Below, piece after piece: positions 35,636-43,961 of a stretch of 64,000 nt of DNA (its first letter is position 1; each line of letters starts with the position of its first letter). The stretch lies in assembly GCA_017554145.1 (NCBI GenBank), contig JAFZIZ010000006.1:1-64000 (forward strand), in the 5' to 3' direction. The position numbers were made by a program, and so were the translations under genes. The notes beneath the pieces are model-generated. The model was not told where the DNA came from. It saw only the letters and a program-made list of their open reading frames with translations, and did not search any database. The DNA is from Prevotella sp. (lineage in GTDB: Bacteria > Bacteroidota > Bacteroidia > Bacteroidales > Bacteroidaceae).

Positions 35636-36417
35636 TCTTTCCAGTACGCCTCGAAGTGATGCGTCGTTCGTTTATCTTCTGGGGGTAGTTGCATGTAGTC
35701 TCCATAGTTTCGCCACAAATAGTCGTCATAGCCTATCATGATCTTATAGGTACGATCCTCAAACTTCGCATCCATCATCTTCTTCATATCGGCAGCAGGG
35801 AAACAACCTGTGATGGTAGAGCCCGCCTCTGTCATGTGACACAATGTATTTGTGGGTTTCCTTCCGATAATCAACCAGTCGATGACACGGTTCAACATTC
35901 CCACTGAAACGGGCAAGCTCCGATAACACCAATACGCTAGTCGGGAATGCAGGGGATTGTTCTTGGAAATCTTACAGCGTCGGATCTTATACAGCAGTTT
36001 CTTCCAACGGAAGATACGCTCTCGTTTCTTCATATCCTCTGTTACATAGTCGACAGGGAAGACATCGATATACACACCGATTTCATAGCCCTCCGTCTCT
36101 TTCTCTATCATCTTCGTGCGCTGATCAACTACCTTGGCGAAGGTATAATAGTAGTGTTCCTCCTTCTTCGGATCCAACACCCGATAACGTCCTGTCTGAT
36201 CTTGATAGGTCTTCAAGAAACGCTCATAGTCGTTACGCATCATATAGATGTCGATATCATCGTCCCAAGGAATATATCCCTTATGACGTATAGCACCAAT
36301 CAACGTACCGCTACTGAGTGAATAGCGCAGTCCCTGTTCCTCACAAAACCGATGGACATCATCCAGAATGCTCATCTGCAAACTGCGCAGTTCCTGTATA
36401 TCCGTAATCCTCCTCAT
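35632..36417 (-). CDS. LicD family phosphotransferase (glycan phosphorylcholine-type)
   Basis: 261 residues. The nucleotidyltransferase-like LicD signature is near the N-terminus: YSLSSGTLIGAIRHKGYIPW followed by DDDIDIYMMRNDYERF (metal-binding aspartates about residues 53-57). Family members add phosphocholine or similar phospho-groups to lipopolysaccharide, teichoic acid or other glycans. In Bacteroidales the donor is often unknown. It lies upstream in transcription of nothing obvious and converges with the previous gene. The gap to the DUF1460 gene (25 bp) is AATTCTTCAATTTT-like simple sequence. Confidence 0.9.
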   Translation of the reverse strand: MRRITDIQELRSLQMSILDDVHRFCEEQGLRYSLSSGTLIGAIRHKGYIPWDDDIDIYMMRNDYERFLKTYQDQTGRYRVLDPKKEEHYYYTFAKVVDQRTKMIEKETEGYEIGVYIDVFPVDYVTEDMKKRERIFRWKKLLYKIRRCKISKNNPLHSRLAYWCYRSLPVSVGMLNRVIDWLIIGRKPTNTLCHMTEAGSTITGCFPAADMKKMMDAKFEDRTYKIMIGYDDYLWRNYGDYMQLPPEDKRTTHHFEAYWKD

Positions 36418-36442
36418 CTCAATTCTTCAATTTTATAATTTT

Positions 36443-37315
36443 TCAATTATCAACCATCCTCCACACTCTGATGCCAGTATGTTTAGGCTGTTTCATCTCA
36501 TACTCATAAAACGTCTCCTTGCTCAGCAATACCTTCTTATAGAGACTCGATGCATGCAACAGATGCAATCGCCCGTTCTTCCAGAAGGCAATACCGATGT
36601 GACGCGTGTCGAGTCCGTCACTGTCTGTCAACATCGCCACGATATCGCCGTCATGTATCATCCCCAAGGAAGTCGACTGTCTCCATCTCAGATTCCTTTT
36701 AGGAATATAGCGGAACTTCCGTCCATTGGTCGCATCCTCATATTTCTTGATAACAGGTACGAACTCAGGATGATTCTTCAGTTGCTTATATAGCGAGGGA
36801 TGTTGCGACATATAATCAATGTGTATCGTCTGCACCGCCGTATAAGGTTCCCACGGAGCCGCTTTCGGACAGATCTCCTTGACGATACCCAACTGCTCAT
36901 TGTCCTCGCCCCACCATGTGAAATAATGCAGACGAGAAGTATAGTCCGTCATCTTACCGTTACGGAAGCGTATCTTAGAGAGATTCTGGCAGAAGTCCTT
37001 GAATGTCCGTTTGTTCTGCTGGTCGCACATCGAGAGTGCTACCACTGTCTCTACGAACGTCGTACAGTCGAGTTCATGCAGATTGACAATCAGGTGTTCT
37101 TTGTCGCCCAGTTCCAACGTATGTCCCACGTATGGCAGTCCTAAGAACTTCTTTCCAAAATAGAACACACGATGCTCCTTACCCCGTTGCATCTGTGCTT
37201 CTTTCAGCAGTTTCACCACCAGAGCACTATCTGCTTTGGTATACTCTACCTGTTGGGCCCAACAATCAAAGACTAATAACCAATAACCTAAAATCAATAA
37301 TATAATTCTTTTCAT
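36443..37315 (-). CDS. DUF1460 (N-acetylmuramoyl-L-alanine amidase-like) secreted protein
   Basis: 290 residues from ATG 37315, which gives a clean signal peptide (KRIILLILGYWLLVFDCWAQ). The NlpC/P60-like fold signature is LPYVGHTLELGDKEHLIVNL and HELDCTTFVETVVALS, with the catalytic-type Cys at about residue 83. HIGIAFW supplies the later His. Family members cut peptidoglycan fragments or act as amidases. Part of the signal peptide (LGYWLLVF) is encoded by an AACCAATAACC-type simple repeat. The upstream frame extension (37357) lacks a signal and is rejected. Confidence 0.87.
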   Translation of the reverse strand: MKRIILLILGYWLLVFDCWAQQVEYTKADSALVVKLLKEAQMQRGKEHRVFYFGKKFLGLPYVGHTLELGDKEHLIVNLHELDCTTFVETVVALSMCDQQNKRTFKDFCQNLSKIRFRNGKMTDYTSRLHYFTWWGEDNEQLGIVKEICPKAAPWEPYTAVQTIHIDYMSQHPSLYKQLKNHPEFVPVIKKYEDATNGRKFRYIPKRNLRWRQSTSLGMIHDGDIVAMLTDSDGLDTRHIGIAFWKNGRLHLLHASSLYKKVLLSKETFYEYEMKQPKHTGIRVWRMVDN

Positions 37316-37388
37316 AATGTCTTTTAAAAAAGTATGAATATGAAAGAGTTGATCCAATTTGGCATCTATATCTTTAGCAGGTCGTAAA

Positions 37389-37862
37389 TCACTTGTTTTT
37401 CAGATAGTTTGCGAAGATGCGAGCAGCACTTTCGACTTTAGCGGCACAAGGACGTGTTTTATAGTACTCGGCAGTACGAGGGGAAGCAACGTAACTGTTT
37501 TGTGCCTTCTCATAGCCTTCCAATCCGAGAATCTCAGCACAGATGAGACTACCATTCTCTTCTTTCGACTTGGCAAGAAGGTCTTGCACGACTTTATAAC
37601 AGGCGGACTTACCTTCACGGTCAGAACCCTCCGTCTGACCACAATCAAGACCAACGAGCATAACGATACCAGAAACGGCACCACACATCATACGCATACG
37701 ACCTACTCCACCACCGAAGCCTGCAGCAATCTTCTTGGCTAAGGTCTCGTCTAAACCATAAAGATCGGAAAAGGCTGCCACCACACTTTGGCAGCAGCCA
37801 TATCCGGCCATGAAATTATCAACTGCGCGTTGAACGCGCTCTTCTAATTCAAGTTCAGTCAT
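37389..37862 (-). CDS. C_GCAxxG_C_C family redox/metal protein
   Basis: 157 residues. The name-giving pattern is present: YGCCQSVVAAFSDLYG, then AAGFGGGVGRMRMMCGAVSG, GLDCGQ, and CYKVV and ICAEIL further on. Family members are suspected redox or metal-binding proteins. It lies 3 bp after the acyl-CoA dehydrogenase gene and is last in the etf operon, which suggests a link to that electron-transfer system. The C-terminus ends CAAKVESAARIFANYL. Confidence 0.88.
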   Translation of the reverse strand: MTELELEERVQRAVDNFMAGYGCCQSVVAAFSDLYGLDETLAKKIAAGFGGGVGRMRMMCGAVSGIVMLVGLDCGQTEGSDREGKSACYKVVQDLLAKSKEENGSLICAEILGLEGYEKAQNSYVASPRTAEYYKTRPCAAKVESAARIFANYLKNK

Positions 37863-37865
37863 ATT

Positions 37866-39596
37866 TTAAGCCTCAGCCTCTTCGTCGTTAGCCTTGAAAG
37901 AAGCCAAGTCTTCTACCTGGAATGCCTTGATGTAAGCAGACTTACCAAGAACGTCTTCCTCAGTCATGCGAACATAAACATTAGCAGACTTCTTGAAGAG
38001 TTCAGGAGCCTTGCTGGCATCACGGATAATAAGGAGAGACATCACGAGTTCAGCAGTCATATCGTAAAGACGGCGAGCCAAGAAGTCTTGTGCATCCTGA
38101 TTCTCCAAGGCCTTCACATTAGCGAGAGCCTCCTCGTAAACGGGGATGAGTTTCTCAACGCGAGCCTTCAACGCAGCGACAGAATCGCTGGGCACCAGAC
38201 TTGCTGCCATATCCTTGATATTGGCAAGCATGGTGCCGTTGGTGATATAGCGGATAGCAGCAACAACCTGCAACTGCGTGGTACCCTCGTAGATCGAGAA
38301 GATACGAGCATCACGGAACAGGCGCTGGCTCTTGTACTCCATGATGAAACCTGAACCACCGTGGATGCTGATAGCATCGTAAGCGTTCTGGTTGGCGTAC
38401 TCTGAGTTCATACCCTTAGCAAGTGGTGTGAAGGCATCAGCCAGACGCTGATACTTCTTCAACTCCTGCTTCTCCTCGGGCTCCAACTTGCGATCGCGCT
38501 CGATGTCCTCGAGGCACTTGTAGATATCAACGTAGCATGCTGTCTCGTAAAGCAGTGCACGACCTGCGTCGAGTTTCGCCTTCATACGAGAGAGCATATC
38601 GTAGACTGCAGGGAAATTGATAATAGCCTCACCAAACTGCTGACGCTCCTTAGCGTATGCCAGACCCTCGTTGTAAGCCTCCTGCTCAACACCTACAGAC
38701 TGTGCTGCGATACCCAGACGGGCACCGTTCATCAGAGCCATCACGTACTTGATAAGACCCAGACGAGTGCTTCCGCAGAGTTCTGCCTTTGCGTTCTTAT
38801 AGGTCAACTCACAGGTGGGTGAACCATGGATACCCAGCTTGTGTTCGATATGACGAACATTCACGCCGCCCTGACGCTTGTCGTAGATGAACATCGACAG
38901 ACCACGTCCGTCCTTCGTACCTTCCTCAGAACGAGCCAGCACGAGGTGGATGTCAGAGTCACCATTGGTGATGAAACGCTTCACACCGTTCAGACGCCAG
39001 CAGTTCTCCTTCTCGTCGAAGGTAGCTTTCAGCATCACACGCTGCAGGTCAGAACCAGCATCAGGCTCCGTCAAGTCCATACTCATACCCTCACCAGCGC
39101 AAACGCGTGGGATGTACTTCTGGCGCTGCTCCTCAGAACCGAACTCATAGAGCGTATCGATACAGCTCTGCAGGCTCCAGATGTTTTGGAAACCAGCATC
39201 AGCAGCACTAATCATCTCGCTCAACATTGAGAACACTGCGTTAGGCAGGTTCAGACCGCCATAACGACGAGGCATTGAAACACCCCAAAGACCAGCCTTA
39301 CGGGTGGCATCGAGGTTCTCGTAAGTCTTAGAGGCGTAGATCATACGACCGTTCTCGAGGTGTGGACCTTCAAGGTCAACGTCCTCAGAGTTTGGTTCGA
39401 TGATATTAGCAGCCACGTCGCCAGTGATGTCGAGAATCTGCTTGTAGTTCTCGATGGCATCGCCCAGGTCAACGGGGGCATAGTCATATTCTTTCGCATC
39501 AGCGAAACCCTTTTCTTTCAGCTCAACGATACGAGCCATCAGGGGGTGGTTCAAGTAGAACCCGATCTCAGGATGATCGCTATAATAGTTTGCCAT
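37866..39596 (-). CDS. Acyl-CoA dehydrogenase family protein, C-terminally extended
   Basis: 576 residues, longer than the classic 380-residue enzymes and like other Bacteroidales members with an extra C-terminal helical domain. The dehydrogenase signature is EGMSMDLTEPDAGSDLQRV (FAD/substrate binding). AYAKERQQFGEAIINFPAVYDML and the IHGGSGFIMEYKSQRLFRDARI region are typical (parts: ERQQFGEAI, GGSGFIMEY, RDARIFSIYEGT). It passes electrons to the ETF encoded just upstream (15-bp gap). The substrate, fatty or amino-acid-derived acyl-CoA, is not evident. Confidence 0.93.
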   Translation of the reverse strand: MANYYSDHPEIGFYLNHPLMARIVELKEKGFADAKEYDYAPVDLGDAIENYKQILDITGDVAANIIEPNSEDVDLEGPHLENGRMIYASKTYENLDATRKAGLWGVSMPRRYGGLNLPNAVFSMLSEMISAADAGFQNIWSLQSCIDTLYEFGSEEQRQKYIPRVCAGEGMSMDLTEPDAGSDLQRVMLKATFDEKENCWRLNGVKRFITNGDSDIHLVLARSEEGTKDGRGLSMFIYDKRQGGVNVRHIEHKLGIHGSPTCELTYKNAKAELCGSTRLGLIKYVMALMNGARLGIAAQSVGVEQEAYNEGLAYAKERQQFGEAIINFPAVYDMLSRMKAKLDAGRALLYETACYVDIYKCLEDIERDRKLEPEEKQELKKYQRLADAFTPLAKGMNSEYANQNAYDAISIHGGSGFIMEYKSQRLFRDARIFSIYEGTTQLQVVAAIRYITNGTMLANIKDMAASLVPSDSVAALKARVEKLIPVYEEALANVKALENQDAQDFLARRLYDMTAELVMSLLIIRDASKAPELFKKSANVYVRMTEEDVLGKSAYIKAFQVEDLASFKANDEEAEA

Positions 39597-39611
39597 AATC
39601 TTTTTCTTTTT

Positions 39612-40634
39612 TTATTTCGAGTTCTGCTTGTAATACTTAATCAGCTTGGGAACGACTTCCTCTACGGTGCCTACAATGACGTAGTCGGCAATGCGGTTGA
39701 TGGGAGCATCAGGATCGCTGTTCACAGAGATGATGATACCAGAATCCTGCATACCAGCGATGTGCTGGATCTGTCCAGAGATACCGCAGGCGATGTACAC
39801 CTTTGGATGAACGGTAACACCCGTCTGACCAATCTGACGGTCATGGTCAATCCAACCAGCATCCACAGCAGCACGAGAGCCACCGACCTCACCATGCAGT
39901 ACCTTGGCAAGCTGGAACAGCTGGTCGAAACCTTCCTTCGAACCAACACCATAACCACCAGCAACCACGATAGAAGCACCCTTCAGATTGTGCTTAGCAG
40001 CCTCAACATGGTGGTCGAGTACCTTTACAACAAAAGCCTCAGGGCTAACGTACTTAGAAACCTCAGGATATACAACCTCCTTCTTGCAAGCACCCTCATA
40101 GATGGCTTTCTGCATCACGCCACTACGAACAGTTGCCATCTGAGGACGATGGTCAGGGTTCACGATGGTAGCCACGATGTTACCACCGAAAGCAGGACGA
40201 ATTTGATAGAGTAGGTTCTCGTAAACCTTCTCGTTCTTCTTATCCTCATAAGGACCAATCTCCAACTCTGTGCAATCAGCGGTCAGACCAGAGGTCAGTG
40301 ACGAACTAACACGTGGACCGAGGTCACGACCAATCACGGTAGCACCCATCAGACAGATCTGAGGCTGCTCCTCTTTGAAGAGGTTCACTAGAATATCCGT
40401 GTGAGGTGCAGATGTGTAAGGGAACAGGTCCTTAGCGTCGAAAACAAAGAGTTTGTCAACACCATAAGGCAGAATCTGATCCTCTACTTTGCCCTTGATG
40501 TCTGTACCAGCAACAACAGCGTGGAGCTCAACACCTAATGTATTGGCGAGTTTGCGACCCTTGGTCAGCAACTCCTGAGATACTTCCTGTACCTGAGTAC
40601 CTTCTATTTCGCAATATACAAATACGTTGTTCAT
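39612..40634 (-). CDS. etfA: Electron transfer flavoprotein, alpha subunit
   Basis: 340 residues. The C-terminal FAD domain carries GGYGVGSKEGFDQLF, GGSRAAVDAGWIDHDRQIGQ (20) and GISGQIQHIAGMQDSG, ending SVNSDPDAPINRIADYVIVG. The N-terminal half is the ETF domain (HADHsuperfamily-like). With EtfB it accepts electrons from the acyl-CoA dehydrogenase downstream. Whether it bifurcates electrons (a second FAD in the beta/alpha shuttle) cannot be settled from this reading. It lies 5 bp after etfB. Confidence 0.95.
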   Translation of the reverse strand: MNNVFVYCEIEGTQVQEVSQELLTKGRKLANTLGVELHAVVAGTDIKGKVEDQILPYGVDKLFVFDAKDLFPYTSAPHTDILVNLFKEEQPQICLMGATVIGRDLGPRVSSSLTSGLTADCTELEIGPYEDKKNEKVYENLLYQIRPAFGGNIVATIVNPDHRPQMATVRSGVMQKAIYEGACKKEVVYPEVSKYVSPEAFVVKVLDHHVEAAKHNLKGASIVVAGGYGVGSKEGFDQLFQLAKVLHGEVGGSRAAVDAGWIDHDRQIGQTGVTVHPKVYIACGISGQIQHIAGMQDSGIIISVNSDPDAPINRIADYVIVGTVEEVVPKLIKYYKQNSK

Positions 40635-40639
40635 ATCTC

Positions 40640-41512
40640 TTAACCAATAATCTTTTCTTCCAACAATTCTTTGATCATTCCCTCGATATCAGCATCAGAA
40701 GCCGTCAAAGTTTTCGACTCCTTAGCCTGGAACACGATGTTCTTGATAGCCTTTACCTTCGTAGGCGAGCCACTCAGACCACACTGCTGAACGTCACCAT
40801 CGACATCAGCAACGCTCCACTGATTCAGCGTCAGATAAGGACGCTCCTCATAGAGGTTGTCATAGGCAGTACCTTCGGCAGGACGTTCCATCGGACAGGT
40901 AGCACGCTTGTACTTCATCACCAACTTAGCGTTCTGAGGACGACAGGGGGCAGCACTTCCGTTTACAGTGATAACTACTGGCAGCGGAGCCTCAACGGTC
41001 TCCACACCACCATCGATTACACGCTTGATAGTAGCCTTGCCATCCTTCACACTCAATACCTCCTCAGCGTAAGTTACCTGATTCAGACCCAGTTTCTGAG
41101 CCACCTGAGGACCTACCTGCGCAGTATCACCATCGATAGCCTGACGACCACCGATAACAATATCTACATCACCAATCTTCTTGATGGCAGTAGCCAATGC
41201 GTAAGAAGTAGCAAGGGTGTCGGCACCAGCAAACAGACGGTCGGTCAACAACCAACCTGTATCGGCACCACGATAAAGTCCCTGACGGATGATTTCACCT
41301 GCACGTGGAGGACCCATCGTGAGGATTCCTACTGTTGAGCCTGGATTCTGCTCCTTCAAACGAAGGGCCTGCTCCAAAGCATTCAAATCTTCTGGATTGA
41401 AGATGGCGGGTAAAGCAGCACGATTCACAGTGCCTTCGGCAGTCATTGCGTCCTTACCCACATTTCGGGTGTCTGGCACTTGCTTGGCCAGAACAACAAT
41501 CTTTAAAGCCAT
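40640..41512 (-). CDS. etfB: Electron transfer flavoprotein, beta subunit
   Basis: 290 residues. KIVVLAKQVPDTRNVGKDAM at the N-terminus and FNPEDLNALEQALRLKE are conserved in EtfB. GADTLATSYALATAIKKIG and IVIGGRQAIDGDTAQVGPQV (20) form the nucleotide-binding core. It is the first gene of the operon. The promoter reads, on the minus strand, TTTG (41582-41585), a 20-base spacer and TACCTTTG (41554-41561), 41 bases before the ATG. Confidence 0.95.
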   Translation of the reverse strand: MALKIVVLAKQVPDTRNVGKDAMTAEGTVNRAALPAIFNPEDLNALEQALRLKEQNPGSTVGILTMGPPRAGEIIRQGLYRGADTGWLLTDRLFAGADTLATSYALATAIKKIGDVDIVIGGRQAIDGDTAQVGPQVAQKLGLNQVTYAEEVLSVKDGKATIKRVIDGGVETVEAPLPVVITVNGSAAPCRPQNAKLVMKYKRATCPMERPAEGTAYDNLYEERPYLTLNQWSVADVDGDVQQCGLSGSPTKVKAIKNIVFQAKESKTLTASDADIEGMIKELLEEKIIG

Positions 41513-41553
41513 AAATATTAATTATAATGTGTTATCTTCTCTAAAATCGGGTG

Positions 41554-41585
41554 CAAAGGTACTGCTTTTTATGCACACAGCCAAA
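41554..41585 (-). promoter_or_regulatory. etfB operon promoter
   Basis: Minus-strand TTTG (41582-41585), 20-base spacer, TACCTTTG (41554-41561). Confidence 0.65.
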
Positions 41586-41672
41586 TAAATTGCACAAAAA
41601 GGGACGAAACGTGCACATTCTTACCGATTTGTGCAACAAAAAGAATTATTTCTATGGAAAAACTATAAGTTC

Positions 41673-41704
41673 TTTGGCTTTTTCAAGAAAAATATGTACC
41701 TTCG
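41673..41704 (+). promoter_or_regulatory. GH3 gene promoter
   Basis: TTTG (41673-41676), 20-base spacer, TACCTTCG (41697-41704). This places the true start at ATG 41731 rather than the upstream in-frame ATG 41551. Confidence 0.65.
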
Positions 41705-41730
41705 CAAAATACTTAACTAATAAAAGAACT

Positions 41731-43899
41731 ATGAACAGACTTACTGCCGTTTTATTGCTGCTATGTGGCTTCCTTACAAGCACATCTGCACAACCGTATG
41801 ATTTTCAGAACACAAAACTAAAGGATGACCAGCGCGTAGAACTCTTTCTAAAGCATCTCACCCTTGACGAGAAGATGCAGTGGATGGCTCCTATGCTCGG
41901 TGCACCTCGTTTGGGCATTCCTATCACCAGTTGTTACGAGGGTTTGCACGGATTAGCCCTTGGAGGTCCATCACGTAATAATGGCGTGAAGACTGTCGAC
42001 GGTAAAGAGGTGCCTAACGACCTGTCTACCACCATTTTCCCACAGGCCTATGGCATGGGATGTACATGGGACAGAGGTCTCATCCAACGTATTGGTGAGA
42101 TTGAAGCCGAAGAGGTACGCTGGTATGCCCAAGGCAATATCGCCCGTCGCAAGGGTCTTATCGTCTTTGCACCCAATGCTGACCTCGCACGTGATCCTCG
42201 TTGGGGACGTACTGAAGAGAGTTATGGTGAGGATCCTTACCTCGTTGGACAACTCGCAATAGCGATGGTGAAAGGTTTGCAGGGCAACAATCCACGTTAT
42301 TGGAAGACGGCTGCACTGATGAAGCATTTTTTGGCCAACAGCAATGAGGACGGCCGTGACTCTACTAGCAGCAATTTTGACGAGCGACTATTCCGTGAAT
42401 ACTATTCTTATCCTTTCTATAAGGGTATCACCGAGGGAGGCAGTCGTGCCTTTATGGCGTCGTACAATAGTTGGAATGGTATCCCGATGGCTGTTCATCC
42501 CTGTCTCAACGAGATAGCCCGTAAAGAATGGGGCAACAACGGTATCATCTGTACTGACGGCGGTGCCTATGTGATGCTTGTTAATGCCCATCATTATTAT
42601 CCCGACCTACCATCGGCTGCTGCTGGTGTCGTCAGGGCAGGTACCAGTCAATTTCTCGATCGCTACCAGCCCTATCTGAAGGAGGCTATTGAAAAGGGAT
42701 TGGTAACAGAGACCGATATCGACAAGGTCATCAAAGGTAATATCTATGTAGCCTTGAAGTTAGGTCTGCTTGACGATAAGTGTCCATACGCTGAGATTGG
42801 CAAGGACTCTACTGCCATACCCCCTTACGAACGTGAAGATGTGAAACAGTTTGTACGTGAGGTGACCGCCAAGAGTATCGTACTGCTGAAGAACGATAAC
42901 CAGACACTGCCTATTAATACTAATAAGGTAAAGAAAATCGCTGTCGTGGGTCCCTATGCCGATAAAATCATCTACGACTGGTACAGCGGTACTGCACCTT
43001 ACGAGAATACTATTTTAAAGGCGATGCAGGAGGCTGGCCGTGAACAGGGTATCGAGATTCTGTATGCTCCAGACAATCAATTTGGTCGCGCTGAGGATCT
43101 CGCCAAGCAGGCTGATATGGTGATTGTTTGCACGGGTAATCATCCTTACGGCACCGACCGCACTTGGAAGGTTTGCCCTGTACCCTCCGATGGTCGTGAA
43201 GCCAATGACCGCCACTCACTGCAGTTACCAGACGAGGATGAGATTCGTCGACTATACAGTATCAATCCGAACACCGTTTTGGTCCTCGTCAGCAGTTTCC
43301 CCTACTCTATCAACTGGAGCGACACCCATCTGCCCGCTATCCTCCATGTTACCCATTGTTCACAGGAACAGGGTCATGGTGTCGCCGATATACTTTTTGG
43401 GAAGGTGAACCCCGCTGGTCGCACGAATCAGACATGGGTGAAAGATATTCTCGACCTGCCCCACATGATGGACTATGATATCCGCCATGGTCGTACCTAT
43501 ATGTACTTCGATGACCAACCTCTCTATCCCTTCGGCTACGGACTCAGCTACACCCGTTTCGAGTATGGCGAGGCAAAGATCGTGAAGCAGGATAAGCAGA
43601 AGGTTTATGTCTCTGTGCCTGTTAAGAACGCAGGCAGTCGTGATGGCGACGAAGTGGTACAACTCTACGTCAGCTATCCCGAATCGAAGGTGGAACACCC
43701 AAAGCGCCAGTTAAAGGCTTTCGAGCGTGTTAGTATCCCTGCTGGTCAAACCCGCGATGTAGTACTGGCTGTCGATAAGGCTGACCTTACCTATTGGGAT
43801 GAAGCGCGTCATACCTATATCCCCGAGATAGGCCGTATCCATTTCGATATCGGTGCCTCCTCTGCTGACATTCGTTCAGAAATTGAATGGAATAATTAA
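41731..43899 (+). CDS. Glycoside hydrolase family 3 (beta-glucosidase/beta-xylosidase)
   Basis: 722 residues with a signal peptide (LTAVLLLLCGFLTSTSAQ), hence periplasmic. The N-terminal (beta/alpha)8-like domain carries the nucleophile region NNGIICTDGGAYVMLV (Asp about 278). The alpha/beta sandwich domain begins near VRKVTAK-like SIVLLKNDNQTLPI. The C-terminal fibronectin-III-like domain (from about 590) contains YPFGYGLSYTRFEYGEAKI and GDEVVQLYVSYPES. The MAPMLGAPRLGIPITSCYEG stretch (20) suggests the bifunctional xylosidase/glucosidase subgroup common in Prevotella. No CAZyme neighbours or SusCD pair lie next to it. Confidence 0.93.
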   Translation: MNRLTAVLLLLCGFLTSTSAQPYDFQNTKLKDDQRVELFLKHLTLDEKMQWMAPMLGAPRLGIPITSCYEGLHGLALGGPSRNNGVKTVDGKEVPNDLSTTIFPQAYGMGCTWDRGLIQRIGEIEAEEVRWYAQGNIARRKGLIVFAPNADLARDPRWGRTEESYGEDPYLVGQLAIAMVKGLQGNNPRYWKTAALMKHFLANSNEDGRDSTSSNFDERLFREYYSYPFYKGITEGGSRAFMASYNSWNGIPMAVHPCLNEIARKEWGNNGIICTDGGAYVMLVNAHHYYPDLPSAAAGVVRAGTSQFLDRYQPYLKEAIEKGLVTETDIDKVIKGNIYVALKLGLLDDKCPYAEIGKDSTAIPPYEREDVKQFVREVTAKSIVLLKNDNQTLPINTNKVKKIAVVGPYADKIIYDWYSGTAPYENTILKAMQEAGREQGIEILYAPDNQFGRAEDLAKQADMVIVCTGNHPYGTDRTWKVCPVPSDGREANDRHSLQLPDEDEIRRLYSINPNTVLVLVSSFPYSINWSDTHLPAILHVTHCSQEQGHGVADILFGKVNPAGRTNQTWVKDILDLPHMMDYDIRHGRTYMYFDDQPLYPFGYGLSYTRFEYGEAKIVKQDKQKVYVSVPVKNAGSRDGDEVVQLYVSYPESKVEHPKRQLKAFERVSIPAGQTRDVVLAVDKADLTYWDEARHTYIPEIGRIHFDIGASSADIRSEIEWNN

Positions 43900-43907
43900 A
43901 CATACTA

Positions 43908-43939
43908 TTTGGCTGTCTCAATTATTTTTTATACCTTTG
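43908..43939 (+). promoter_or_regulatory. parC promoter
   Basis: TTTG (43908-43911), 20-base spacer, TACCTTTG (43932-43939), 22-base leader to ATG 43962. Confidence 0.7.
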
Positions 43940-43961
43940 CCCTAAATTTAATAGAACATAC

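Noticed and set aside
36443-37315. van resistance cluster together with vanW
   Set aside because: No vanHAX-like or vanY genes are present; the VanW domain alone is common in Bacteroidales.
39360-40214. 284-codon plus-strand frame
   Set aside because: Lies opposite the acyl-CoA dehydrogenase and etfA genes; composition is that of an antisense shadow.
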